A stretch of DNA of 64,000 nt, from positions 164,311 through 228,310 of the forward strand of contig NZ_KE384041.1 of NCBI RefSeq assembly GCF_000423565.1. The letters run 5' to 3'. Each line of letters opens with the position of its first letter. Position 1 is the stretch's first letter. Of the stretch, positions 53,199 to 61,395 are shown in pieces. The notes beneath the pieces were generated by a model. That model had not been told where the DNA came from and ran no database searches. It saw nothing but the letters and a program-made list of their open reading frames with translations. The position numbers and the translations under genes were made by a program. This DNA comes from Runella zeae DSM 19591 (GTDB lineage Bacteria > Bacteroidota > Bacteroidia > Cytophagales > Spirosomataceae).

Positions 53199-56100
53199 AT
53201 GAAAAGTGATGAATTGAACTTGGGGGTAAGCCTTGGAATGGGCAACTCCAAGAAGGAAATTGACGACCTGAACACCCGTGCCAAAGAGCTGCGTAAAACC
53301 TTGTCGGAGATTGAAAAATCGGGTGGCAAAGGCTCTGACAACTGGAAGAAATACAAGACGGAGCTGAAGGGCGTAGAAGACCAAGCCAAGAATGCCGCCA
53401 AGGCACTCAAGAGCATGGACGTGGGCGAAATGACCGTCAAACAGCTGACTAGGCACGTCAGCGACCTCAAAAAAGAAGTGGCCAATATCCCGCCCGGCAT
53501 GGCCAAAACCAACGATTCGGTGAAGCGACTGAAGGAAGCCGAAGCCCAGCTCGTGAAGCTGAAGACCGAAGTGGGACTCATCAAAAAGGGCGGGGAAGAT
53601 TTGGGCAAACCTACGATTTGGCAGAAAATCACGCAAGGAGCGGGCAACATGATGAACGTGTTCAAAGCTTTTATGGCCTTGCAGGTGGTGCAGTACGTGG
53701 CGGGTATCGGTAAAGCGATTTTTGACACGACGGCCAAATTTGAGAGCTATAATAAATCGTTGGCGGCGACCTATCAGGCCACCATGAAAAAAGAGGATGC
53801 CGAAAAAGCGGCGGCCTCCAGTATGAAAGCCTTGGCGAAAATTGCCAAAGATACGCCGCTGACGCTCGATGAAGTGACGAAGGGGTACATTGCCCTTGCA
53901 AACCGGGGATTGAGACCCGGAGAAGAGCAGATGAAACGGATGATTGATTTTTCGTCCAAATCTCGGCTTTCGCTTTCGCAGTTGGGGGAAGCGATTTTGG
54001 ACGTCAACAACAACGAACGTTGGAGTGAATTTGGGGTTAAAGTCAAGACCTCTGGCGATAAGATACAGGCCACTATCGGTGGAGTCACCAAGTCGTTTGA
54101 ACGAACGGAAAAGGGTGCCATGGAGCTGGCCGTAGAAATGGGGAAACTCCCCGGTACAATGGGCTACGCCTCTCAGCAAATGGACTCTTTGAACGGGAAA
54201 GTTTCCAACATCGACGATGCGATGGATGCCCTAAAAGTGACGATTGGGCAGAAATTAGCGCCCGTTTTTGTGGGGATTTTGGGGGCGATTGGCAAGGGCA
54301 TCGAATGGCTACAGGATCTGGTGGACGCGAGTGACCCGGTGGTGAAGGTATTTGAAGATATGTACGAGGCCGTCGGTGATTTGGCGGGTTCGTTTATGAC
54401 CTACATTCGGACGCTGTTTCCCAATTTCAGCGGCGGCGGTATCACCCTGCAAGGAGTGATGAAAGGCGTGGCCGTGGTGTTTCGGGCATTGCTGACCCCG
54501 ACCCAATTGATGATTGGCGGTTTGCGCTTGGCTTATGATGCAATGGCCGGACTGGTAGAAGGCGGCAAAGCCGTGGCTAAGGTACTGGTGGGAGATTTTA
54601 AAGGAGCGGCGGAGTCGTTTGAAAAATCGAAGAAGAACTTCTCCAACGTCGAAACCCACGCCAATGAATCCTTTGCCAAAATCAAAAAAGGTTGGACGGA
54701 TACCTTTGTTGACCAACCCAAAAAGGATGAAGCTCCGGCGGTACTGGCGGCGGAAACGGTGGAGAAAAAACGGCAAAATGTAATCAGCGACGAGCAAAAG
54801 AAAGCCCTCGAAAAGCGGGAGAAAGCGGCCAAAAAAGCGGAGGAAAAGCGACTCAAAGAAGAGCAAAAGCACCTTGAAGACGTAAAGGATGCCAATGCCA
54901 AAGCCCTCGAACTACTGGAGCAACTCAACGCCGAGCATGACCAGCTCGTGGCCGACTCGTCTATCAAAACCGAAGAGGCCAAGATTAATGAAAAGCGGCG
55001 CAAACGGCTGAAGGAAATCAATGACTCACTGGCCGACGAAACCAATAAAGAGAAAGTAAGAGCGGCTATCAACAAAGCCGCCGACGCTGACATCGAAAAA
55101 GCGAGAGCGGAAGCCCGGGAAAAGCAGAAAAAAGCGGAGGAGGAAGCGGCTCAGAAACGGGCAGAAGCCCTGAAATTTGTGCGGGAGCAGGAAAAAGCGG
55201 CCGAAATGGCGCTCTTGGACTGGAAAGAACTCCAAGCCAAGGGCAATGCCACCAAACTGCTGACGATTGCCAAAGAGCGGGTGGATACCGAACTCCGACT
55301 CAAAAAGGAGGCACTCAAAGCAGACCAAGCGGAAGCAGAAGCCAAAGCCAAACGGGAGATTACGGATACGGAGCAGCTTCAGCAGGTATTGAAAAACATT
55401 CGGGACCGCTACCGTACCGAGGAAGTATCGGCGGAGCGTAAAGCGGCGGAGGATAAGAAGAAGATTGATGCCGACCTGAAAGCCCAAAAAGAAGCTCACC
55501 TGAAGGGATACTCGGATATGTTTTCGAGTATTTTGAAGGGCGACGTCAATGGTTTTTTGAATGCCGCCAATAGCATGGTGCAAGGCCACAAAGAGGCTTG
55601 GCAACAGAAGATTGGGGAGGACATGGCCAAGTACGAAATGGTGGCGCAGATGGCGACGGCTGCCGTTAATTTCCTGAATGACTTAGCCCAAAAGAAAGCC
55701 CAACGGGAGATAGAACTTGCCCGCAAAGAGCGCGACGAAAAGGTGGCGATTTTGACCGAAGGTCTCGAAAAGGAGAAGGCCGAACTGGAGCGGATTGAGG
55801 AAGAAAAACGGGGCGTAAAAGAGCAAGCCGAAGCCAAGGTGCAGCAGCTCAAAGACGACTCGGCGCGACGGGTGGCCGAACTCGAGGCGCAGTACCGTGA
55901 AATGACCACGACCGACAACGCTGCCAAACTGGATGAGCAGCTCAACGCCTACCTCACCAATGCCGATGAAAAACGCAACGAAGCCCGTGCCACGGCCGAC
56001 GAAACTATCTCGCTGGCCAAGCAGGAAGCCGATAACCAAATTGCGGAACTGACTCGTAAAAAAGAAGAGGCTATCTCGGCGGCTGAAAACGAAAAACTCA

Positions 56101-57497
56101 TCAAAATTGATGCGGCAGAGGTCACCCGTGATGCGGAGATTGCGGCCATCAATCAGCGGGCAGATATTGACTCGGCTACCCGAGCCAAACTGCTAGCCGA
56201 AGCGCAGGCCAAGTACGAGGAAGAGAAAAGCATGGCCGAAAGTGAGGCTACTTTTAAGATAGAGCAAGCCACCATTGAGGCCAATACCAAAACCGAGCTA
56301 GCGCAGGCGGAAGCCAAAACCAAAATCGAATTGGCGGAGCTGAAGCGGGATAGTGAGCTGGAGGCTATCGAAGCCGTACAGGCGGGTGATACCAAGCGAG
56401 CCAAAGAGATGCTAGCCTCGGCCAAGAAAGAAGCTAAGGAAAAAATCGACTTAGCGAAGCAAGAAACCAAAGCGAAAATCGACGAAGCGGAAAAGGAAAA
56501 GCGGGAAAAGCTCAAGAAACTGGAGCAGGAAAAGCAAACCCGTATCCAAAGCAAAAAGCAGCTGGAGAGCAGCATCGCGGCGGAAGACAAGAAAGCCCGC
56601 GACCGCGAGGCCAATGCCAAACGCCAAGCGTGGAAAGCACAGCAGCGGGCGGATATTGCGACGGCTATCATCAGCGGAGCACTGGCCACCATCAAAGCCT
56701 TGGCGTCGGGATTTTTTCCATTGAACTTGGTTTTTGCGGCGGTAACGGCTGCGATGACGGCTGTGCAGGTCGCCATGATAAAACGGCAACCTGAGCCGAG
56801 TTTTGCCCAGGGGGGATTTGTGGCGCAAGGCAGCAAGCACGGTAGTAAGTACGGCGAGGGAGGCATCGCGCTGATTGACCGCAAGACCAACCGAGAGGTG
56901 GGCGAAATGGAAGGCAACGAGGCTATCATCAGCGCCGACCAAACCGAGGCAAACATGCCACTCATTCAACAGATGTTTATGAACGCCCGCACGCCGGGCA
57001 AACGTCGCAAGCCCATTGGGGGGGATTTGCGAGGCCCGGCTTTTCGGGATGGGGGGATTGCAGAGTCGCCGTACTGGCAGCGGGATATGTTTCTTTTTGG
57101 GGGAAAGAAGAAAAAGAAACAAGCCGAAGAGGAAGCACGACGGGCGGAGGAAGAAGCCGCCGCGCAGCAAGCCGACGCGGGAGGGGACTACGACTCCTCA
57201 GGCGATGCGGGCGGAGTAGAAGGAGGTGCCGACGCCGAAGCAGCGCACGCGGAGGCCAAAGCCCAGGGCGAGAAGCAGCTCAAACTACTGGAGGGCATCG
57301 AAGAGCAAGCCAAGGAGCTGAACAAGCGGGTCGCATTGCTGACCTTGGGTATCGGTGGCATGAATACCAGCCTCGGTGATAAGCTAGGCGGGGTACAAAG
57401 TGCCGTAAACGAGGTGAAAGATGCCGTCAACAGCTCTAATCAGGGAGGTAGATTGGATTCGTTGATTGGGGCCATATCGTCGTTCGGGAAAAAGTAA
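53199..57497 (+). CDS. Tail tape measure protein
   Basis: At 1432 residues this is the largest gene of the window. It starts with coiled-coil sequence, then a phage-tail-tape-measure core with ATYQATMKKEDAEKAA, AKDTPLTLDEVTKGY, LSQLGEAILDVNNNERW and VTIGQKLAPVFVGIL. Membrane-like segments occur at about residues 150-172 and 1164-1190 (GALATIKALASGFFPLN). A very long charged coiled coil (about 500-1150) and a Gly-rich region near 1200 (GKYGEGGIALIDR-like) complete the pattern. It sets tail length and implies a long tail. The gene spans the last 20 bases of phage-type promoter 4. Confidence 0.92.
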   Translation: MKSDELNLGVSLGMGNSKKEIDDLNTRAKELRKTLSEIEKSGGKGSDNWKKYKTELKGVEDQAKNAAKALKSMDVGEMTVKQLTRHVSDLKKEVANIPPGMAKTNDSVKRLKEAEAQLVKLKTEVGLIKKGGEDLGKPTIWQKITQGAGNMMNVFKAFMALQVVQYVAGIGKAIFDTTAKFESYNKSLAATYQATMKKEDAEKAAASSMKALAKIAKDTPLTLDEVTKGYIALANRGLRPGEEQMKRMIDFSSKSRLSLSQLGEAILDVNNNERWSEFGVKVKTSGDKIQATIGGVTKSFERTEKGAMELAVEMGKLPGTMGYASQQMDSLNGKVSNIDDAMDALKVTIGQKLAPVFVGILGAIGKGIEWLQDLVDASDPVVKVFEDMYEAVGDLAGSFMTYIRTLFPNFSGGGITLQGVMKGVAVVFRALLTPTQLMIGGLRLAYDAMAGLVEGGKAVAKVLVGDFKGAAESFEKSKKNFSNVETHANESFAKIKKGWTDTFVDQPKKDEAPAVLAAETVEKKRQNVISDEQKKALEKREKAAKKAEEKRLKEEQKHLEDVKDANAKALELLEQLNAEHDQLVADSSIKTEEAKINEKRRKRLKEINDSLADETNKEKVRAAINKAADADIEKARAEAREKQKKAEEEAAQKRAEALKFVREQEKAAEMALLDWKELQAKGNATKLLTIAKERVDTELRLKKEALKADQAEAEAKAKREITDTEQLQQVLKNIRDRYRTEEVSAERKAAEDKKKIDADLKAQKEAHLKGYSDMFSSILKGDVNGFLNAANSMVQGHKEAWQQKIGEDMAKYEMVAQMATAAVNFLNDLAQKKAQREIELARKERDEKVAILTEGLEKEKAELERIEEEKRGVKEQAEAKVQQLKDDSARRVAELEAQYREMTTTDNAAKLDEQLNAYLTNADEKRNEARATADETISLAKQEADNQIAELTRKKEEAISAAENEKLIKIDAAEVTRDAEIAAINQRADIDSATRAKLLAEAQAKYEEEKSMAESEATFKIEQATIEANTKTELAQAEAKTKIELAELKRDSELEAIEAVQAGDTKRAKEMLASAKKEAKEKIDLAKQETKAKIDEAEKEKREKLKKLEQEKQTRIQSKKQLESSIAAEDKKARDREANAKRQAWKAQQRADIATAIISGALATIKALASGFFPLNLVFAAVTAAMTAVQVAMIKRQPEPSFAQGGFVAQGSKHGSKYGEGGIALIDRKTNREVGEMEGNEAIISADQTEANMPLIQQMFMNARTPGKRRKPIGGDLRGPAFRDGGIAESPYWQRDMFLFGGKKKKKQAEEEARRAEEEAAAQQADAGGDYDSSGDAGGVEGGADAEAAHAEAKAQGEKQLKLLEGIEEQAKELNKRVALLTLGIGGMNTSLGDKLGGVQSAVNEVKDAVNSSNQGGRLDSLIGAISSFGKK

Positions 57498-57513
57498 TTA
57501 TTTTGTATTTTCG
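57478..57513 (+). promoter_or_regulatory. Phage-type promoter 4, weaker match
   Basis: CGTCGTTC at 57478-57485 matches the -33 consensus CGTCCTTT at 6 of 8 positions. After exactly 20 bases comes TATTTTCG at 57506-57513. It heads the gene at 57540. Confidence 0.55.
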
Positions 57514-57539
57514 CTCTTAGGCAAACACCACCCAATAAC

Positions 57540-58013
57540 ATGGTCAAAAGAATTAAATTGAAAGTACCGATTTATGTCAAGAAATTTATTGAAGGGGAGT
57601 ACGGCTGTGATGGTAGGGGGATTGTGAAAGTGGATAAGAAGTCGGAATTGGGCTGGTTGATCCATGCCATCTCGCGGTCTATTCCTTATAATTATACCTA
57701 TCCGAGCATTGACAAGGGAGAGAATGTATTGACCATTCAATATACGACTTATGAGAAGGTGTATGATGTACCCCCGGAAAAAGTAGAGAGTCTAGCGCGG
57801 CAGTTGAACGAGATTTTCAGGTCGGCACTCATCAATGAAGTCAGGGGGAAGCACGAACTTATCGGTGGTGATTACGGGCCCTACGTGACCAATTTTTTGG
57901 AACGCTATGGTATCATCCCCGACGTGGATGTCAACTGGCAAAGTATGCGTAAAATCTACCGCGATTACCTCGAAAGTGTGGCTAAAAAAAGGCAGAAAAT
58001 TTTTGCAGGATAA
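57540..58013 (+). CDS. Hypothetical 157-residue phage protein, possibly DNA- or repeat-related
   Basis: The protein is mixed and mildly basic, with IKLKVPIYVKKFIEGEYG at the start and a basic helix end (MRKIYRDYLESVAKKRQKIF). I do not recognise a family. It stands alone between two phage-type promoters, unlike the polycistronic structural genes. Its stop codon lies inside the first of four 20-base-period repeats. It might be a regulator acting on them, but that is a guess. Confidence 0.55.
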   Translation: MVKRIKLKVPIYVKKFIEGEYGCDGRGIVKVDKKSELGWLIHAISRSIPYNYTYPSIDKGENVLTIQYTTYEKVYDVPPEKVESLARQLNEIFRSALINEVRGKHELIGGDYGPYVTNFLERYGIIPDVDVNWQSMRKIYRDYLESVAKKRQKIFAG

Positions 58014-58080
58014 GGCCACTAGAAATGAGATAAGGCCACTTTTTGGGAGAAAAGGCCAATAAAATAGCGATAAGGCCACC
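58009..58080 (+). repeat. Four direct repeats with exact 20-base period
   Basis: The core TAAGGCCACT occurs at 58011-58020, 58031-58040 (identical), 58051-58060 (AAAGGCCAAT) and 58071-58080 (TAAGGCCACC), each preceded by GA. The starts are exactly 20 bases apart, about two turns of B-DNA. The spacers between cores differ. The last unit forms the left arm of a terminator. Binding sites of a phage regulator or replication iterons are the main options. Confidence 0.75.
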
Positions 58081-58098
58081 TCTTTGGGTGGCTTTTTT
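58075..58098 (+). terminator. Terminator after the 57540 gene
   Basis: GCCACC (58075-58080) pairs with GGTGGC (58087-58092), with a 6-base loop and six T following. It overlaps the last 20-base-period repeat. A further inverted repeat TTTTTACC/GGTAAAAA lies at 58127-58154. Confidence 0.8.
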
Positions 58099-58163
58099 GT
58101 GCGTTTCTAGCGCGGAAAAGGCGTTTTTACCATCTAAAAGGCAGGTAAAAAGCGCGAAAATTC

Positions 58164-58199
58164 CGTCCTTTTAGAAAGGAGTTCCTCCCCTTACTTTCG
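58164..58199 (+). promoter_or_regulatory. Phage-type promoter 5
   Basis: CGTCCTTT at 58164-58171, 20 bases, then TACTTTCG at 58192-58199, close to the host TAnnTTTG form. The start of the next gene (58204) is only 4 bases away, so the transcript is probably leaderless or uses a nearby later start. Confidence 0.7.
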
Positions 58200-58203
58200 T
58201 GCT

Positions 58204-58743
58204 ATGGAAAGTACAACCATTGGGCATTTTGGGCAAAGTATGGGGATTGGATATCCCGTGCGTTTGCTGTTGGTTCCGGCGGATCGGTTGGCAGTAGTGA
58301 TGCCTTCAACCCCATCGGCTTGGGAAATTAGCGGCTATGATATAGAGCTACAGCCGGAAACGGTTTGCACCCATCTTAAATTTCGACCCAAACAATGTAG
58401 CTTCTCGGAAGGGTTTTCGCGCACACCCGATGGTGGGGTGGTGAGTAGCGTGATTGAGACCCGGCTTACCGCGCCCGACGGCTTGCTGATGGCTTGGCTC
58501 ATGACGGCCAGCTTGGTGAGGTGGGTGGCGATAGTGCAGCTTCAAGACGAAAGTGGCTGGCTAGTGGGCACCCCCGAATTGCCACTGGTGCTGACGTGGT
58601 CGAAAGTGACGGGCACACCCAATGATGTACGTATATCGCTCAACGGACAAAATTGGCTCCCGGCGGTGGCCATGAAGGAACTCAATTTTGAGACCTTGGG
58701 TGAGGGAGAGTTTTCAATAGATTTTGATTTAAGTTTTCATTAA
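58204..58743 (+). CDS. Hypothetical 179-residue phage protein, tail module
   Basis: The protein looks all-beta (IGYPVRLLLVPADRLAVVMP, VRWVAIVQLQDESGWLVGT) with no signal or membrane segment. No family is recognised. It begins a short unit with a fibre-like gene and a 106-residue protein. A minor tail or decoration protein is plausible. Confidence 0.55.
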   Translation: MESTTIGHFGQSMGIGYPVRLLLVPADRLAVVMPSTPSAWEISGYDIELQPETVCTHLKFRPKQCSFSEGFSRTPDGGVVSSVIETRLTAPDGLLMAWLMTASLVRWVAIVQLQDESGWLVGTPELPLVLTWSKVTGTPNDVRISLNGQNWLPAVAMKELNFETLGEGEFSIDFDLSFH

Positions 58744-58746
58744 GCC

Positions 58747-59541
58747 ATGACCCTAAACGAACTAAAGGCTTGGATAGCCTCTAATATTTTCACGAGCCCA
58801 AATCGATTGAATACAGGGGTATCCATCAAGGCGATTCTCAACAAAATCGTAGAAGAAGTATACGCTCGTATCGATAGCAGCGGCAGCGGAGGGATGAACT
58901 CGACCGTAGGGCGATTGCCCAAGCGGGGTAGCAGCAATTTTGAAGACTCTATCATAGGAGAAGCCGCTGGAGTAGCTACGGTGAACGGCAACTTGAACGT
59001 GACGGGCGTCATCAATGGGATTCAGATGTCAAAAGACATGGGGAATGCCTTTGGGGCGAACACTTACCTGAAGATTGCCCAGCTTCGGGAATTTGAAGAC
59101 AACGGAAACTACGATAACATCATCGTGGATTTGGTGACTTGCCGACTTTGGTCAGCTGACCACTTACTTATTTCCCGTTTTATCCTTTCTAATAGAGGTA
59201 GTACCAATGCCAGCCACAAGTATAAGTGGTATATAACAGGCGGAAAGGGTCCTCTAGCTGATAATATCGTCGCGGGGATTTTGTGCGTAAAGAGTGCCAC
59301 AACGGGCAAAGTGGACATCTACATCAAAGTGATTCCGACTTATAACCTTGTTCGTTTTAATGTGGTTAGTGCCAACAATATTACGTTTTACCCTAGCGAG
59401 GCTACTACTACCACGGTGCCAACGGGGACGGTAGAATTTGATTCTACCAGTTTTGCTACTTACCCTCCGATGTTTTATGCCGATAATCTAGGGAATATGA
59501 AAATTAGAGGCACCCTCACTCAGTCAACAACTAGCTGGTAA
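58747..59541 (+). CDS. Tail fibre-like protein
   Basis: The 264-residue protein has a helical start (LNELKAWIASNIFTSPNR), a Gly/Ser hinge (SSGSGGMNSTVG) and a repeated beta pattern (VNGNLNVTGVINGIQMS), typical of fibre shafts and head-binding regions. The C-terminal part is beta-rich (RFILSNRGSTNASHKYKWYI) and ends LTQSTTSW. It probably contacts the host surface. It lies 3 bases after the previous gene. Confidence 0.6.
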   Translation: MTLNELKAWIASNIFTSPNRLNTGVSIKAILNKIVEEVYARIDSSGSGGMNSTVGRLPKRGSSNFEDSIIGEAAGVATVNGNLNVTGVINGIQMSKDMGNAFGANTYLKIAQLREFEDNGNYDNIIVDLVTCRLWSADHLLISRFILSNRGSTNASHKYKWYITGGKGPLADNIVAGILCVKSATTGKVDIYIKVIPTYNLVRFNVVSANNITFYPSEATTTTVPTGTVEFDSTSFATYPPMFYADNLGNMKIRGTLTQSTTSW

Positions 59542-59545
59542 TACT

Positions 59546-59866
59546 ATGAATATTCAATTGACCGAAAATGTATTGAAAAAGCTCTATGCGGAGCTGAGTC
59601 CTCAACAGCAACTAGAGGCAATTGCCGAGTTGGAGTTGAGCAAAGACCAAGAATTTGAAGTGGTGTTGAGAGGGAGCGTGAAACGAGGGGTGACGAGTTA
59701 TGAAGTATCGGTAATGGATGCCATCAACAAAGAAGTGGTAATGATAGCGGGGCAGCCTCCGATTGAAATACGCGTATTGAATAGCGAGCGTCAGCTGGTA
59801 CCGATTCCAGAGGAACGACTAGCAACGATCGGTGAGCTCATCATCAACAGCATAGACGTAGGGTAA
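59546..59866 (+). CDS. Hypothetical 106-residue phage protein
   Basis: The protein has a helical start (ENVLKKLYAELSPQQQLEAIAEL) and a beta-like rest (EFEVVLRGSVKRGVTSYEVSVMD). No family is recognised. It lies 4 bases after the fibre-like gene and is followed at once by a terminator. A chaperone for the fibre is one possibility by position alone. Confidence 0.5.
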   Translation: MNIQLTENVLKKLYAELSPQQQLEAIAELELSKDQEFEVVLRGSVKRGVTSYEVSVMDAINKEVVMIAGQPPIEIRVLNSERQLVPIPEERLATIGELIINSIDVG

Positions 59867-59883
59867 ATTGGACTGATAAATTG

Positions 59884-59914
59884 AAAGCCTGATGGTAATA
59901 CTGTCAGGCTTTTT
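59884..59914 (+). terminator. Terminator before the capsid unit
   Basis: AAAGCCTGA (59884-59892) pairs with TCAGGCTTT (59904-59912), and the T run continues to 59914. The next phage-type promoter begins at 59915, so terminator and promoter abut. Confidence 0.82.
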
Positions 59915-59950
59915 CGTCCTTTTTCCTTGAAAAACAGGCTTGCATCTTCG
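59915..59950 (+). promoter_or_regulatory. Phage-type promoter 6, capsid unit
   Basis: CGTCCTTT at 59915-59922, 20 bases, then CATCTTCG at 59943-59950. It precedes the protease-scaffold-capsid genes by 25 bases. Confidence 0.72.
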
Positions 59951-59975
59951 TAACGTGAAAATTTAAGTTTAGAAC

Positions 59976-60794
59976 ATGCAGCCGATTATTGCGCACATTG
60001 AACATTCTTATATCCCGGCTTTGATGAGTTTGGCCACCCAACAACCTACGTGGAGCGATCCGCTGCGTGTAGCGGGATTGGTACTGCAAGGCTTGACGCG
60101 GGAGCAATCTTGGAATCAATATTTTACGGAAGTATACTCGCCTAACCAAAAGGTGCTGGTATTGCCCATACAGGGACCGCTATCAAGAGGCGGCTATTAC
60201 ACGCCGGGCTACGAGTTTTTGGCGTCGCTCCTCAACAGTGCCGCCCAAGATGAACGCTACGCAGGGGTCGTCTTGAAAACCAACACGGGTGGCGGAGCGG
60301 CGGATGGCGCGCCGATTTTGGCACAAGCCGTAGAGAATTTTCCCAAACCCATTGTGAACTGGACTAACTTCTGTGCCAGTGCGGGGGTGTTGGTCACGTG
60401 CCAAGCGGACGAAACTTGGCTGGAGGATAGCTCAACGGCTCAGATGGGCAGCATCGGTACTATCATGTACTACCAGAATATTGCCGAAAGTCTCAAGCAG
60501 CAGGGCATTGACTGGGAAATCATCCGAGCGAAGAAATCGCCCGATAAAGCGCGGGTGAATGCGCTGGAAGAACTCACCGACGAAGGCCGAGCAGAGCTTC
60601 AGGCGGCGGTGGATGCCGCCCAACGGGAGTTTGAGGGCATCGTCAAACGTGGACGGCAAGGCAAGGTCAAATCCGAAGCGTTGACGGGTAAAATGTTTTT
60701 TGCCAAACAAGCCATCGAAGTAGGGCTGGCCGACCGCACGGGGACGCTGACGCAAGCGGTGAACCGCGTATTGGCTTTGGCGCAAAAGAAGTGA
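59976..60794 (+). CDS. S49-family peptidase, probable capsid maturation protease
   Basis: The 272-residue protein has the ClpP/SppA-like fold: VLVLPIQGPLSRGG, VVLKTNTGGGAADGA, NWTNFCASAGVLVTCQADE with the probable nucleophilic Ser, and AQMGSIGTIMYYQ. The catalytic Lys is likely in the segment IIRAKKSPDKARVNAL. Phage members cut scaffold and capsid proteins during head maturation. Its place before scaffold-like and capsid genes agrees. It has no signal peptide. Confidence 0.88.
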   Translation: MQPIIAHIEHSYIPALMSLATQQPTWSDPLRVAGLVLQGLTREQSWNQYFTEVYSPNQKVLVLPIQGPLSRGGYYTPGYEFLASLLNSAAQDERYAGVVLKTNTGGGAADGAPILAQAVENFPKPIVNWTNFCASAGVLVTCQADETWLEDSSTAQMGSIGTIMYYQNIAESLKQQGIDWEIIRAKKSPDKARVNALEELTDEGRAELQAAVDAAQREFEGIVKRGRQGKVKSEALTGKMFFAKQAIEVGLADRTGTLTQAVNRVLALAQKK

Positions 60795-60821
60795 TAACCA
60801 ATTTTTTATTTTTTATACATC

Positions 60822-61334
60822 ATGAAGAACAAGAACAAAAGTGTACTTGAGGTGATTTTTGGCGGGCTTCACAAGAAGATTTCGGAGGCGCTGTCGCCAG
60901 AGGAATACACGGAGCTGACGGAGAATGCGGCGACCTTTGCCCAGGACTCAACACTGGAAGCGATACAGGCCACCACTAGCGTAGGTGCAGCAGCTCCTCA
61001 GCCCACGACCTCGGCGGTGGCGGCAGCTTCAGCTCCAGTAGCGGCGACGACTTCCCCTGCTCCCCAAGCTTCAGCTGAAGCAACGGCACCCCCGACGACT
61101 GACCCCATGCAGGCCGTACTCCAAGCGGTACAAAACTTGACGCAAAAAGTGGATTCAATGGCGACCAAACAGGCGGCTTATGATAACTACTTCCAAACGG
61201 CTCAGAATGCAGGGGTAGTATTGCCCCAAGCTGATGCCTCGAGCCGCGTGCCACAAGCCTTGACCAAGGCAGCCACCGACTCCCCCATGGGCGTGGCAGC
61301 GGAGATTTGGAAGCGTAATCGTCCGCAAGCCTAA
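60822..61334 (+). CDS. Probable scaffold protein
   Basis: The 170-residue protein has a helical start (VLEVIFGGLHKKISEAL), a low-complexity Ala/Pro/Thr middle (about 48-93) and a coiled-coil-like part (MQAVLQAVQNLTQKVDSMA). Such proteins between protease and capsid genes commonly scaffold the procapsid and are cut away. The assignment rests on composition and position. Confidence 0.65.
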   Translation: MKNKNKSVLEVIFGGLHKKISEALSPEEYTELTENAATFAQDSTLEAIQATTSVGAAAPQPTTSAVAAASAPVAATTSPAPQASAEATAPPTTDPMQAVLQAVQNLTQKVDSMATKQAAYDNYFQTAQNAGVVLPQADASSRVPQALTKAATDSPMGVAAEIWKRNRPQA

Positions 61335-61395
61335 GAGCTGCGACGCTTTTGTGACGATTTGATTTTTTTCAACCTTTTTAACAGCGATTTTACCA

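Noticed and set aside
53172-54179. 335-residue minus-strand frame inside the tape measure gene
   Set aside because: It is His/Phe/Arg-rich, has no recognisable motif and mirrors the codon bias of the plus-strand gene, as do several other long minus-strand frames there (54309-54872, 55026-55604, 56153-56965).
58009-58080. CRISPR array at the 20-base-period repeats
   Set aside because: The cores are only 10-12 bases with 8-10 base spacers, there are four units and no cas genes, so the geometry does not fit.
61341-61377. Seventh phage-type promoter before the capsid gene
   Set aside because: GACGCTTT with CAACCTTT at the same spacing matches the pattern poorly in both halves and lacks the final G of the -7 box.
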